DNA from: Paradevosia sp036499825
GTDB lineage: Bacteria; Pseudomonadota; Alphaproteobacteria; Rhizobiales; Devosiaceae
Direction of reading: 5' to 3'
NCBI GenBank assembly: GCA_036499825.1
Contig: DASYCZ010000032.1
Coordinates: 241,882 to 305,881 of the forward strand
DNA: 64,000 nucleotides
Position numbers and translations under genes: made by a program. Numbering within the stretch: the first letter of the stretch is position 1; every line of letters begins with the position of its first letter. Under the pieces are notes generated by a model that did not search any database, was not told the DNA's origin, and was given only the letters and a program-made list of their open reading frames with translations. Positions 26,929 to 35,540 of the stretch are shown one piece after another.

Positions 26929-27762
26929 TTGGACCATGCTCACTTCGTCGACCACCTTCTCGACTTTGGTGATGGCGGGAGCTCCCATCCGGCAGCGCTG
27001 AGCGTTGAAGGCGTGGCCTGGGGGCCGCGCGGCGAACCGCTGGTGTTGCAGCCGATCAGCTTTACCGTCCAACCGGGTGAAATGCTCGCCGTGGTCGGCC
27101 CCAACGGCGCCGGCAAGTCATCATTGTTACGCTGCCTTTATCGCTATCACCGGCCGAGCGCCGGCATCGTCCGGCTCGATGGCCGCGATATCTGGGCCAT
27201 GAAGCCGCGCGATTGCGCCCGCCGCATTGCCACGGTGCTGCAGGAGCCGGCATCGGACTTTGGCCTCACCGTTGCGGAAATCGTTGAGCTGGGGCTGACG
27301 CCGCATCTAGGCCGTTGGGGAGCGATGAACACCGAACGGCCGGTGGCCGAGGCACTGGCGCGCATGGAGCTGACGGATTTTGCTGCGCGCGATTTTGCCA
27401 CCCTTTCCGGCGGCGAAAAGCAGCGGGTGATGATCGCCCGCGCCCTCGTGCAAAAGCCCGATCTGTTGATCCTCGATGAGCCCACCAATCACCTCGATAT
27501 CCGCCATCAGCTCGACGTGCTGGCTTTGCTCGAAAGCCTCGAAACCACGGTGATCGTGTCGCTCCACGATCTGGCGCTGGCTTCGGCCCATGCCGATCGC
27601 GTGCTGGTGCTCGATGGCGGGCGGCAGGTGCAACTGGGCGTGCCCCTTGAGGTGCTGACGCCCCAATCCATCCGCGACACCTTCGCGGTCGAGGCGGCGA
27701 TCGATGCCCATCCGGTCACCGGTCGGCCCCGCTTTTCCTTCCATCTCGATCCATCCAACTGA
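26929..27762 (+). CDS. ABC transporter ATP-binding protein, cobalamin/Fe-siderophore type
   Basis: The 277-residue FecE/BtuD-like ATPase has Walker A GPNGAGKSS, Q-loop VLQEPASDFGLTV, signature LSGGEKQRVMIARAL and Walker B LLILDEPTNHLDIRHQ. The start is a TTG at 26929 with GGAGG six bases before it; no in-frame ATG fits. It is the first gene after the cobalamin riboswitch, so B12 or a corrinoid is the likely cargo. The gene order ATPase-SBP-permease is unlike E. coli btu. Confidence 0.86.
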   Translation: MDHAHFVDHLLDFGDGGSSHPAALSVEGVAWGPRGEPLVLQPISFTVQPGEMLAVVGPNGAGKSSLLRCLYRYHRPSAGIVRLDGRDIWAMKPRDCARRIATVLQEPASDFGLTVAEIVELGLTPHLGRWGAMNTERPVAEALARMELTDFAARDFATLSGGEKQRVMIARALVQKPDLLILDEPTNHLDIRHQLDVLALLESLETTVIVSLHDLALASAHADRVLVLDGGRQVQLGVPLEVLTPQSIRDTFAVEAAIDAHPVTGRPRFSFHLDPSN

Positions 27763-27772
27763 GGACATCTCC

Positions 27773-28720
27773 ATGCGTCTATTGCCTTTGCTCGTCCCCG
27801 CCTTCGCGCTGGTCGCCACCGGCGTATCGGCCTCCGGCTTCCCCGTCACCGTCAAGAGCTGCAATCGCGAGGTGACCTTCGATGCCGCCCCGGTGCGGGC
27901 GATTTCCAATGACGTCAACCTCACCGAGATGATGCTGGCGCTGGGCCTCACCGACCACATGGTGGGCTATACCGGCGTCTCCGAATGGAAGACGCTGGAC
28001 GAAAAGCTGCGCGCCGGGGTCAAGGAATTGCCCGAGCTGTCGGCCGACTATCCGACCAAGGAAGTGCTGCTCGGCGCAGATGCCGACTTCTACTTTGCCG
28101 GCTGGAACTACGGCATGAAGGTGGGTGGCGAGGTTACCCCGGAAACGCTGGAGCCCTTCGGCATCAAGTCCTATGAACTGACCGAGAGCTGCATCCACAT
28201 CATGGAAAAGCCGAAGTCGTCGATGGACGACATGTATGTCGACCTGCTGAACCTCGGCAAAATCTTCGGCGTCGAGGAAAAAGCCGTGGCCCTGGTCGAT
28301 GGCTACAAGAAGCAACTCGCCGACTTCGAGGCCACGCTCCCCAAGAGCGGCGCGCCGGTCAAGGTGTTCGTCTATGACTCGGGCGAGGACAAACCCTTCA
28401 CCGCCGGCAAATATGCCATTCCCACCGCCCTGATCGAGGCCGCCGGCGGCACCAATATCATGGACGATGTGGAATCGAGCTGGACCGAGATCGGCTGGGA
28501 GCCGGTCATCGAGCGCAATCCCGACGTGATTGCCATCGTCGACTACGGCGACGTCACCGCCGAGCAAAAGGCCGATTTCATGCGCAACAACCCGGCCTTC
28601 AAGGATATCCCGGCGGTCAAGAACAACCGCTTCGTCGTCATCCCCTATGTCGAAGCCACCCCCGGCCCGCGCAATATCGAGGCGATCAAGACCCTCGCTG
28701 CCGCATTCCATCCCTCCTGA
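27773..28720 (+). CDS. ABC transporter substrate-binding protein, cobalamin/Fe-complex type
   Basis: The 315-residue periplasmic protein of the BtuF/FecB class has a signal peptide ending GVSAS and typical segments ISNDVNLTEMMLALGLTDHM, EVLLGADADFYFAGW and NRFVVIPYVEATPGPRNIEA. Two Cys residues, one near the start of the mature protein (KSCNR) and one in TESCIH, could form a disulfide. The riboswitch argues for a corrinoid ligand; a ferric siderophore cannot be excluded from the protein alone. Confidence 0.83.
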   Translation: MRLLPLLVPAFALVATGVSASGFPVTVKSCNREVTFDAAPVRAISNDVNLTEMMLALGLTDHMVGYTGVSEWKTLDEKLRAGVKELPELSADYPTKEVLLGADADFYFAGWNYGMKVGGEVTPETLEPFGIKSYELTESCIHIMEKPKSSMDDMYVDLLNLGKIFGVEEKAVALVDGYKKQLADFEATLPKSGAPVKVFVYDSGEDKPFTAGKYAIPTALIEAAGGTNIMDDVESSWTEIGWEPVIERNPDVIAIVDYGDVTAEQKADFMRNNPAFKDIPAVKNNRFVVIPYVEATPGPRNIEAIKTLAAAFHPS

Positions 28721-28727
28721 TCAAGGC

Positions 28728-28749
28728 GGGCCGGCCGCAAGGTCGGCCC
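28728..28749 (+). promoter_or_regulatory. Stem-loop after the B12-type SBP gene
   Basis: A nine-pair stem GGGCCGGCC / GGTCGGCCC (one G-T pair) closes a GCAA tetraloop of the GNRA class, seven bases after the SBP stop and six bases before the permease start codon. It may stabilise the upstream mRNA; its closeness to the permease start may also limit translation of that gene. Confidence 0.6.
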
Positions 28750-28755
28750 ATTCTC

Positions 28756-29817
28756 ATGAACCACAAACACCTCGTCGCCGGACCGCGTCATGCCCTGGTC
28801 CATAACCTGCCGCTGCTGATCGGCGGCCTCGCGCTGCTGCTGATCGTAGTGCTGATGCTCGCCGTCACGCTGGGGGCCATTCCCATCCCGCCCGACATGG
28901 TCTGGGGCGTCGTCCTCAACCACATAGCGCCGGGAACGGTCGAGCCAACCTGGTCGCCGGGGCGGGAGAATATCATCTGGGAGGTGCGGCTGCCCCGCGC
29001 TATCCTCGGCGCCATCGTCGGAGCCAGCCTCTCCCTGGTCGGCGCCGCGCTGCAATCGGTGACGCGCAACCCGCTGGCCGATCCACATCTGCTGGGGATT
29101 TCCTCGGGCGCGGCGCTCGGCGCCATCATCGTGCTGCTGCATACCGGCATGTTCCTCGGCCTGATCACCGTGCCGTTGTTCGCCTTTGCCGGCGCGCTGC
29201 TGACCACGGCCCTCGTGGTCGTGGTCGCCAATTTCGCCAATGCCACCAATGCCAGCCGGCTGGTACTGACTGGCGTCGCCGTGTCCTTCGTCGTCACTTC
29301 GCTGGGGAGCCTAGGCATCTTTCTCGGCGATCCGCGCGCCGCGCACACCGTGATCTTCTGGATGCTGGGCGGGCTGGGTCTCGCGCAATGGGCGCAGCTG
29401 CTCTATCCGCTGCTGGCGCTGATCGGTTGCGGCGCCTACCTGATGTTCAATGCCCGCAACCTCAATGCCATGACGCTGGGCGACGAATCCGCCACCACGC
29501 TGGGCATTCCCGCAGGCCGCTTCCGCATCTGGGTCTTCGTGGTCTGCGCGCTGCTCACCGGGGCGGCCGTGGCCTTTTCGGGCATCATCTCCTTTGTCGG
29601 ACTGATGATCCCCCATATCGTGCGGCTGGTGATCGGCGGGGACTATCGCCGCGTCCTGCCGCTTTCGGCCCTGCTCGGCGCCATTTTCCTCGTCGTTGCC
29701 GATATTGTCGCTCGAACCCTGATCCCGCCGCTCGACATGCCGATCGGTATCATCACCGGCCTGGTGGGCGGCATTTTCTTTATCGGACTTATGCGTGGCA
29801 ATCGGCGGCTGGGATGA
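28756..29817 (+). CDS. ABC transporter permease, FecCD/BtuC type
   Basis: The 353-residue permease has about ten membrane helices. FecCD-family marks are RLPRAILGAIVGASLSLVGA, RNPLADPHLLGISSGAALGA, SGIISFVGLMIPHIVRLVIG and DMPIGIITGLVGGIFFIGLM. It completes the importer with the ATPase and SBP upstream. Its TGA overlaps the ATG of the next gene. Confidence 0.92.
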   Translation: MNHKHLVAGPRHALVHNLPLLIGGLALLLIVVLMLAVTLGAIPIPPDMVWGVVLNHIAPGTVEPTWSPGRENIIWEVRLPRAILGAIVGASLSLVGAALQSVTRNPLADPHLLGISSGAALGAIIVLLHTGMFLGLITVPLFAFAGALLTTALVVVVANFANATNASRLVLTGVAVSFVVTSLGSLGIFLGDPRAAHTVIFWMLGGLGLAQWAQLLYPLLALIGCGAYLMFNARNLNAMTLGDESATTLGIPAGRFRIWVFVVCALLTGAAVAFSGIISFVGLMIPHIVRLVIGGDYRRVLPLSALLGAIFLVVADIVARTLIPPLDMPIGIITGLVGGIFFIGLMRGNRRLG

Positions 29818-30293
29818 CTGAGATAGCCTCTTTCAAATATCTCTCGGTTCGGACGGGGCCCGACGACGTCAGCTTTCGATGTCCGGACATCATGAGCCAA
29901 TTGCACCCCAAGGCCGTCAAAAGTGGGCGGCGCTTGTTTGTCAAAGCCATGGCAAAGAGGCTCGGGCCTAAATCAGGTCGCGACGAGCTCGCCGATGCTA
30001 TGGATACGTTGGCGATCCTGGATCACAGGATTGCTGCGATCATCGAAGCGCCTCTGACCGGCGGTCAGGTCGAACGGGCGTTGGCGATTTCCGGCAAGGA
30101 ACGGCGACGGTGGACCAAGGACGGCCGACTGCCGACATGCGCCAAGTCGGTGTCCGGCCGATCTGCCAAGCTGTTCTCGCTGCCCCTTTACGACGTTGAG
30201 CGGATCGCCGGTCACGCCGCAGATCTTGCGAGCATTGAGCGATGGCGGGTTCAGGACGCGCTGGACCTGGCGCTGGCGACCGAGCGAGGTTAG
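29814..30293 (+). CDS. Hypothetical protein, possible helix-turn-helix
   Basis: I do not recognise this 159-residue protein. The ATG overlaps the permease stop (ATGA), which suggests translational coupling to the B12-type importer and so control by the cobalamin riboswitch. The region ALAISGKERRRWTKDGRLPT followed by LPLYDVERIA loosely resembles excisionase/MerR-type helix-turn-helix domains (RRW..GRLP..DVERI). There is no signal peptide or membrane segment. The N-terminal 50 residues are basic. A start at an internal ATG (29892) is possible. It converges with the FhuF-like gene with a four-base overlap of stops. Confidence 0.55.
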   Translation: MTEIASFKYLSVRTGPDDVSFRCPDIMSQLHPKAVKSGRRLFVKAMAKRLGPKSGRDELADAMDTLAILDHRIAAIIEAPLTGGQVERALAISGKERRRWTKDGRLPTCAKSVSGRSAKLFSLPLYDVERIAGHAADLASIERWRVQDALDLALATERG

Positions 30294-31075
30294 CTCGCTC
30301 GGCGCTCGACGAGTGAACGCAGCCTCTCGACCTGGCTCTCGCTCGAACGCAGCACGCAGGTGGTGCAATACTCGCCGTCAGCCGTCAGATAGAGCCGGCA
30401 GCAGCCGCCGCGCAGTCGAAACCATTCAGCGCGTACGGTATCGGGCGCGATCTCGATGAAGCGCCATTGCCGATTGTAGAGGGGCGCCGTCGTATCGGCC
30501 AAGATTGCGATGGCCTCCCCACGGGCGATATCAACGCAATCGTTGCGCCTGCCATATTCCAGGAAGCCGCCGGAAATGCCGTCCGTCACCAGGCGCCAGA
30601 GCGCTCGCCTGGACAATCGGGTTTTCTCGTACAAAGCCTCGATGAGCGGCCCATGGATGGCAATGATCGAGCGCACAAGCCCGGCGCGGTCAAAGGAATG
30701 GCCGCCTGCCGGTGGCGAAAAACGAAACCTGAATTGAATATCGCGGGAGCGCCCCTGGCCAGCCGCGTCCAATCGAACGGCTAAATCATCGGCGGTCAAT
30801 GGCGGCAACGACGTGCCCCGCAGGTAGAGAGCGCCCAGAATATCGCCCAACCGCCAGACGAAGATGCTGATCAGATAGGCTGCCGCCGTCTTGGCATCGA
30901 TGCCGGAGGCGAGCGTGGCCGTGTCGTCAAGCCAGCGGTCGAGCTCTTTGCTCTCCGGATCGACCACCGAACTTAGCGGCGGCAATCCATTGCCAGTGAT
31001 ATCCTGATCCAGTCCAAGCTCTGGCCGGATAGATGCCAACAATGCCAGTTCAGCTTGGAATTGCACGCCCACCAC
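30290..31075 (-). CDS. FhuF-like [2Fe-2S] protein
   Basis: The 261-residue protein ends with GGCCRLYLTADGEYCTTC, the CC-x10-CxxC motif that binds the unusual [2Fe-2S] cluster of FhuF. FhuF reduces ferric iron in siderophores in the cytoplasm. The rest (LYLRGTSLPPL, FRFSPPAGG, DGISGGFLEYGR) fits siderophore-iron-reductase-like proteins. The start appears to be one of several GTG codons near 31075. It faces the B12-type importer and lies 44 bases downstream of nrdB on the same strand, so read-through from nrdAB would put it under the second riboswitch. Its redox partner or cargo is unknown. Confidence 0.8.
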   Translation of the reverse strand: MVGVQFQAELALLASIRPELGLDQDITGNGLPPLSSVVDPESKELDRWLDDTATLASGIDAKTAAAYLISIFVWRLGDILGALYLRGTSLPPLTADDLAVRLDAAGQGRSRDIQFRFRFSPPAGGHSFDRAGLVRSIIAIHGPLIEALYEKTRLSRRALWRLVTDGISGGFLEYGRRNDCVDIARGEAIAILADTTAPLYNRQWRFIEIAPDTVRAEWFRLRGGCCRLYLTADGEYCTTCVLRSSESQVERLRSLVERRAS

Positions 31076-31119
31076 CTTCGCCCGGAAGCGTCGAGCAATG
31101 CCCGACCCTTCCGTTCAAC

Positions 31120-32217
31120 TCAGTCCCAGCTCAGTGCGCCGCCGTTCTGATATTCGATGACGCGGGTTTCGAAGAAGTTCTTTTCCTTCTTGAGATCCAT
31201 CGCTTCGCTCATCCAGGGGAAGGGGTTCTCCGTCTCGGCGAAGACCGGGGCGAGGCCAAGCTGGGCGCAGCGGCGGTTGGCGATGAAGTGCATGTATTGT
31301 TCGCACAGCGCGGCATTGAGCCCAAGGAAACCGCGCGGCATGGTATCGCGGCCATAGGCGGCTTCGAGTTCGGCTGCGGTCTTGATCATGCTGCGGACTT
31401 CTTGCTGGAAGTCGGGTGTCCAGACATGGGGATTTTCCGCCTTGATCTGGTTGATGACATCGATGCCGAAGTTGAGGTGAATGCTCTCGTCGCGCAGGAT
31501 GTATTGATATTGCTCGGCAATGCCGACCATCTTGTTGCGGCGGCCCAGCGAGAGGATCTGCGCGAAGCCGGTATAGAACCACATGCCCTCGAAGATCACG
31601 TAGAAGGCGATCAGGTCGCGGACGAAGGCGCGGTCAGTATCGGGCGTGCCGGTGGTGAAATCGGGATCGTCCAAATGCTGGGTGAAGGTGATCGCCCAGG
31701 CCGCCTTGTCGGTGATCGAGGGTACTTCGCGATACATGTTGAACAGCTCCCCCTCATCGAGGCCGAGGCTTTCCACGATGTATTGGAAGGTGTGGGTATG
31801 CACCGCCTCCTCGAAGGCCTGCCGCAACAGATATTGCCGGCATTCGGGGTTGGTCAGGTGCTTGTAGATGGCCAGCACGATATTGTTGGCGACTAGGCTC
31901 TCTGAGGCGGCGAAGAACCCCAGATTGCGCTTGAGCGTGTGGCGTTCGTCGTCGGTCAGGCCATCTTTGGACTTCCAAAGGGCAATATCGGCCTGCATCG
32001 AGACTTCGGTGGGCATCCAGTGGTTGTTGCAGCCGGCCAGATACTTCTCCCACGCCCATTTATATTTGAGGGGGAGAAGCTGGTTCACATCGGCGCGGCA
32101 GTTGATCATCGCCTTGTCGTCAACCGAGACGCGACCACCCTTGGTATCGATACGGGCTTCGGCGACAACTGGTGCGGCGGCAGGCATGGGCAGGTCGTTG
32201 GACCAATCGAGAGACAT
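31120..32217 (-). CDS. nrdB: Ribonucleotide reductase beta subunit, class Ic type
   Basis: The 365-residue R2 protein carries the dimetal ligands E106 (FAASESLV), E137 and H140 (EEAVHTHTF), E210 (VIFEGM) and E244/H247 (RDESIHL). The residue four places after H140, where class Ia and Ib enzymes have the radical Tyr, is F144, and the first ligand is Glu instead of Asp. Both changes are those of the Chlamydia trachomatis class Ic enzyme, which uses a Mn/Fe cofactor in place of a tyrosyl radical. The C-terminal ETRVIEYQNGGALSWD also matches that branch. It lies 22 bases after nrdA. Confidence 0.92.
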   Translation of the reverse strand: MSLDWSNDLPMPAAAPVVAEARIDTKGGRVSVDDKAMINCRADVNQLLPLKYKWAWEKYLAGCNNHWMPTEVSMQADIALWKSKDGLTDDERHTLKRNLGFFAASESLVANNIVLAIYKHLTNPECRQYLLRQAFEEAVHTHTFQYIVESLGLDEGELFNMYREVPSITDKAAWAITFTQHLDDPDFTTGTPDTDRAFVRDLIAFYVIFEGMWFYTGFAQILSLGRRNKMVGIAEQYQYILRDESIHLNFGIDVINQIKAENPHVWTPDFQQEVRSMIKTAAELEAAYGRDTMPRGFLGLNAALCEQYMHFIANRRCAQLGLAPVFAETENPFPWMSEAMDLKKEKNFFETRVIEYQNGGALSWD

Positions 32218-32239
32218 GTTGGAACTCCTTGGTCCGGGA

Positions 32240-35143
32240 TTACTGGCAGGCTTCGCAGTCGGGATCGTCGATCAGGCAGGCGGGGCCATCGATCAACGGC
32301 ATGATCAGCGCGGTTCGCACCGGCGCCGCTTCGATCACCGGCGCGGCCATCACCGGAGCCGAAACGGCCACGGCATTGAGCTTGCCGTCGGTGCCCTTGA
32401 GCGTTGATTTCTCCACATGCGTCGCCGAACGCGAGCGCAGGTAATAGGTGGTCTTGAGGCCAGCCTTCCACGCTGAGCGATAGAGATTGTCCAGAGCCTT
32501 GCCCGAGGGATTGGCGAGATAAAGGTTCAGCGACTGCGCCTGGTCGATCCACTTCTGGCGGCGCGAGGCGGCCGAGATCAGCCAGCTCGCATCCATTTCG
32601 AAAGCGGTGGCGTAGATGGCCTTGAGGTAATCCGGCACGCGGTCGATCTGGCCAACCGAGCCGTCGAAATATTTGAGGTCCGAGATCATCACCGCGTCCC
32701 ACAGGCCACGCGCCTTGAGGTCGCGCACGAGCTGGGCATTCACCACGGTGAAATCGCCACTCATATTGGATTTGACGTAAAGGTTCTGGTAGCCCGGCTC
32801 GATCGACTGGCTGACGCCGCAAATGTTGGAAATCGTCGCCGTCGGCGCGATCGCCATGGTGTTGGAATTGCGCATGCCGACGGTTTTGACGCGGGTCCGC
32901 AACGTCTCCCAATCGAGCCGCTGGGTGCGGTCGATGTTGATCTCGCTACGGGTCCGAGCCAGCATCTCCTGGCTGTCGATCGGTAGGATGCCTTGGCTCC
33001 AGAGCGAACCCTGGAACGAAGCATAGGCGCCGCGTTCTTCGGCAAGATCGGTCGAGGCCGAGATGGCGTAATAGCTGATCGCCTCCATCGAGATGTCGGC
33101 GAATTCCACGGCCGCGTCGGAGGCGTAAGCGATGCCTTGCGCCTGCAGCGCATCGGCGAACCCCATCAGGCCGAGGCCGACCGGACGATGGCGCAGGTTG
33201 GACTTCCGCGCCTCCGGGATGGTGTAGAAGTTGATGTCGACCACATCGTCGAGCATGCGCATGGCGACATCGACGGTGTGCTTGAGGCGAACCAGGTCGA
33301 GGCCATTCTCGCCGATATGGGCCAGAAGGTTGATCGAGCCGAGGTTGCAGACGGCCACCTCGTCCTTGCTGGTATTGAGCGTGATCTCGGTGCAGAGGTT
33401 GGACGAATGAACCACGCCGACATGCTGCTGCGGGGAGCGGATGTTGCAGGGGTCCTTGAAGGTGATCCAGGGATGCCCGGTCTCGAAGATCATGGTCAGC
33501 ATCTTGCGCCACAGGTCGAGCGCCTTGACGGTGCGGTGCACCTTGAGCTGGCCGGCGGCAGCCTTGGCCTCATAGACTTCGTAGGCGCTCTTGAATGCCG
33601 GACCGTAAAGGTCATGCAGGTCGGGCGCCTCGTCGGGCGAGAACAGCGTCCAGTCGGCGCCGGCTTCGACGCGCTCCATGAACAAGTCCGGCACCCAATT
33701 GGCGGTGTTCATGTCGTGGGTGCGGCGGCGGTCGTCGCCGGTATTCTTGCGCAGGTCGAGGAATTCCTCGATGTCGACATGCCAAGTTTCCAGATAGGCG
33801 CAGACCGCCCCCTTGCGCTTGCCGCCCTGGTTGACCGCGATGGCGGTATCGTTGGCGACCTTGAGGAAGGGCACGACGCCCTGGCTCTCACCATTGGTGC
33901 CCTTGATATGGGCGCCCAGCCCGCGCACCGGCGTCCAGTCATTGCCTAGCCCGCCCGAATATTTGGCAAGCAGGGCGTTGTCCTTCACCGCCTTGAAGAT
34001 GCCGTCGAGGTCGTCGGCGACGGTAGTGAGGAAGCAGGAGGAAAGCTGCGGCCGCAGCGTGCCCGAATTGAACAGGGTCGGCGTCGAAGCCATGAAATCG
34101 AAGCTCGACAGCAGGTCGTAGAACTCGATGGCGCGGGCCTCGCGGTCGATTTCGCGCACGGCCAGTCCCATGGCGACGCGCATGAAAAAGGCCTGCGGCA
34201 GCTCGAACACGGCGCGGCTGACATGCAGGAAATAGCGATCGTAGAGCGTCTGCAGGCCGAGATACTGGAACTGGGTGTCTCGCTCCGGCTTGATGGCGGC
34301 AGCGATGCGCTTGAGGTCGAACCGGCTCAGCTCGGTATCGATCAGCTCGTGCTCGATGCCCTTGGCGAGATAATCCGGGAAATACTCAGCATAGCGCGTG
34401 GCCATGTCGGCCTGGGTTGCGAGTTCCGTGCGGCCCGAAACGAAGCTCAGCGCTTCGCGGCGCAGCTTGTCCAGCAGCAGTCGGGCGGACACGTAGGCAT
34501 AGTTCGGCTCGGTTTCGACCAGCGTACGGGCCGCCAGGATGGGGGCCAGCGCCAGCTCGTCCAGCGAGATACCGCTATAGAGATTGCGACGAGTTTCTTC
34601 GAGAATGGTCTGCGGCGAGGTGCCGTCGAGCCCGGCGCAGGCCTCGGTGACGACGGTGGCGAGACGCGCTTCGTCCAGCGGCACCACGGTGCCATCGGCC
34701 AGCGTCATCGTCAGCGTGGTGGCGACAACGGCCGGCGCGTTCGTGGCGGCGCGTGCCTTGGCGTGTTCCTCGCGATAGAGCACATAGGCGCGGGCGACCT
34801 TCTGGTGCTCGCCGCGCATCAGCGCCAATTCGACCTGATCCTGCACATCCTCGATATGAAACAAGCGGCCGTCCTTGGCGCGGCGGGTCAGCGCGGCGAA
34901 CACATCGGCACCCAGCGCTTCGACGATTTCATGCACTCGGCGCGAGGCGGCAGCCTTGTTGCCTTCCACCGCCAGGAATGCCTTGGTCAGCGCCACGGCG
35001 ATCTTGGACGGATCGAACGGCACGGTGCCGCCATTGCGCTTGATGATGGAATAGCCGGGCTCGGCGGCGGGCGCGCGATCGGCAAGGGGAGCCTGCGGCG
35101 GCGCGACGGATTCAGAACGAAGAGCAGTTTCGATGTGCGACAT
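32240..35143 (-). CDS. nrdA: Ribonucleotide reductase alpha subunit (class I, two ATP-cone-like domains)
   Basis: The 967-residue catalytic subunit makes deoxyribonucleotides. An ATP-cone at about residues 30-125 (IIKRNGGTVPFDPSKIAVAL) is followed by a second cone-like domain at about 145-235, then the ten-stranded barrel. Active-site cysteines are seen in SSCFLTT, NLCTEI and AVCNLGSINL, and the C-terminal redox pair in DCEACQ. I chose the ATG at 35143 (MSHIETALRSE). It forms an operon with nrdB and is preceded by a NrdR box and a cobalamin riboswitch. Confidence 0.95.
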   Translation of the reverse strand: MSHIETALRSESVAPPQAPLADRAPAAEPGYSIIKRNGGTVPFDPSKIAVALTKAFLAVEGNKAAASRRVHEIVEALGADVFAALTRRAKDGRLFHIEDVQDQVELALMRGEHQKVARAYVLYREEHAKARAATNAPAVVATTLTMTLADGTVVPLDEARLATVVTEACAGLDGTSPQTILEETRRNLYSGISLDELALAPILAARTLVETEPNYAYVSARLLLDKLRREALSFVSGRTELATQADMATRYAEYFPDYLAKGIEHELIDTELSRFDLKRIAAAIKPERDTQFQYLGLQTLYDRYFLHVSRAVFELPQAFFMRVAMGLAVREIDREARAIEFYDLLSSFDFMASTPTLFNSGTLRPQLSSCFLTTVADDLDGIFKAVKDNALLAKYSGGLGNDWTPVRGLGAHIKGTNGESQGVVPFLKVANDTAIAVNQGGKRKGAVCAYLETWHVDIEEFLDLRKNTGDDRRRTHDMNTANWVPDLFMERVEAGADWTLFSPDEAPDLHDLYGPAFKSAYEVYEAKAAAGQLKVHRTVKALDLWRKMLTMIFETGHPWITFKDPCNIRSPQQHVGVVHSSNLCTEITLNTSKDEVAVCNLGSINLLAHIGENGLDLVRLKHTVDVAMRMLDDVVDINFYTIPEARKSNLRHRPVGLGLMGFADALQAQGIAYASDAAVEFADISMEAISYYAISASTDLAEERGAYASFQGSLWSQGILPIDSQEMLARTRSEINIDRTQRLDWETLRTRVKTVGMRNSNTMAIAPTATISNICGVSQSIEPGYQNLYVKSNMSGDFTVVNAQLVRDLKARGLWDAVMISDLKYFDGSVGQIDRVPDYLKAIYATAFEMDASWLISAASRRQKWIDQAQSLNLYLANPSGKALDNLYRSAWKAGLKTTYYLRSRSATHVEKSTLKGTDGKLNAVAVSAPVMAAPVIEAAPVRTALIMPLIDGPACLIDDPDCEACQ

Positions 35144-35261
35144 TGGACCCCAAAAACCCCGTAGGTGGTGGCAGGGGCTGAGGGCGCGCACGGGCATGGC
35201 CAGACGGCCGAACTCGCTTCGCGACCTGGGACACCCCGCCCGTGGACGTTCATTCGTGTAA

Positions 35262-35381
35262 AGGCAGGTATCTGGCTGGACCGGTTATCCGGTCTCTCAC
35301 AGTTGCGGGGGCAGCGCTGGACTGGAACCGAAGTTCGCACCAGCTTCCCTATTATCACCCGTCCTTGCGATCCGGGTGACC
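35262..35381 (-). promoter_or_regulatory. Cobalamin riboswitch 2 (upstream of nrdAB)
   Basis: On the minus strand the order is GGTGATAATAGGGAAGCTGG, TGCGAAC, then AGCGCTGCCCCCGCAACTGT and the B12-box AGCCAGATACCTGCC. These are the conserved parts of the class. The 118-base stretch between aptamer and nrdA includes CCCC, a 13-base loop, GGGG and TTTTT close to the start codon, a candidate terminator or RBS-occluding hairpin. B12 would shut off the B12-independent reductase. Confidence 0.88.
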
Positions 35382-35386
35382 TCTAC

Positions 35387-35424
35387 ACACTAGATGTAGT
35401 GTGCCTGTTCTAAGATTTCGTCAA
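35387..35424 (-). promoter_or_regulatory. nrdA promoter with NrdR box
   Basis: ACACTAGATGTAGTGT (35387-35402) matches the NrdR consensus ACACWATATATWGTGT at all but two positions. On the minus strand TTGACG (35424-35419) is a good -35 element, and the NrdR box covers the expected -10 region (CTACAT). A second NrdR box at the usual 31-32 base spacing is not clear. The riboswitch starts right after it. Confidence 0.75.
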
Positions 35425-35473
35425 TGCCTTGTGACGGAATCTTGTCGGTTGTGATCGGTGCTGTGGATAGTTC

Positions 35474-35497
35474 GGATATAAGGGAATCTTTATATCC
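35474..35497. promoter_or_regulatory. Inverted repeat between nrdA and metE promoters
   Basis: The perfect repeat GGATATAA-N8-TTATATCC lies just upstream of the metE -35 element. It is a candidate operator for a methionine or S-adenosylhomocysteine-responsive regulator, but I cannot name the protein. Confidence 0.4.
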
Positions 35498-35501
35498 CCA
35501 A

Positions 35502-35530
35502 TTGACAGCCCGATCCCCCTGCGCCATGTT
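35502..35530 (+). promoter_or_regulatory. Candidate metE promoter
   Basis: TTGACA at 35502-35507 is a consensus -35, and CATGTT lies 17 bases further on as a weak -10. The B12 aptamer starts a few bases downstream, which fits a transcript beginning there. Confidence 0.45.
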
Positions 35531-35540
35531 CGGCTCGTCC

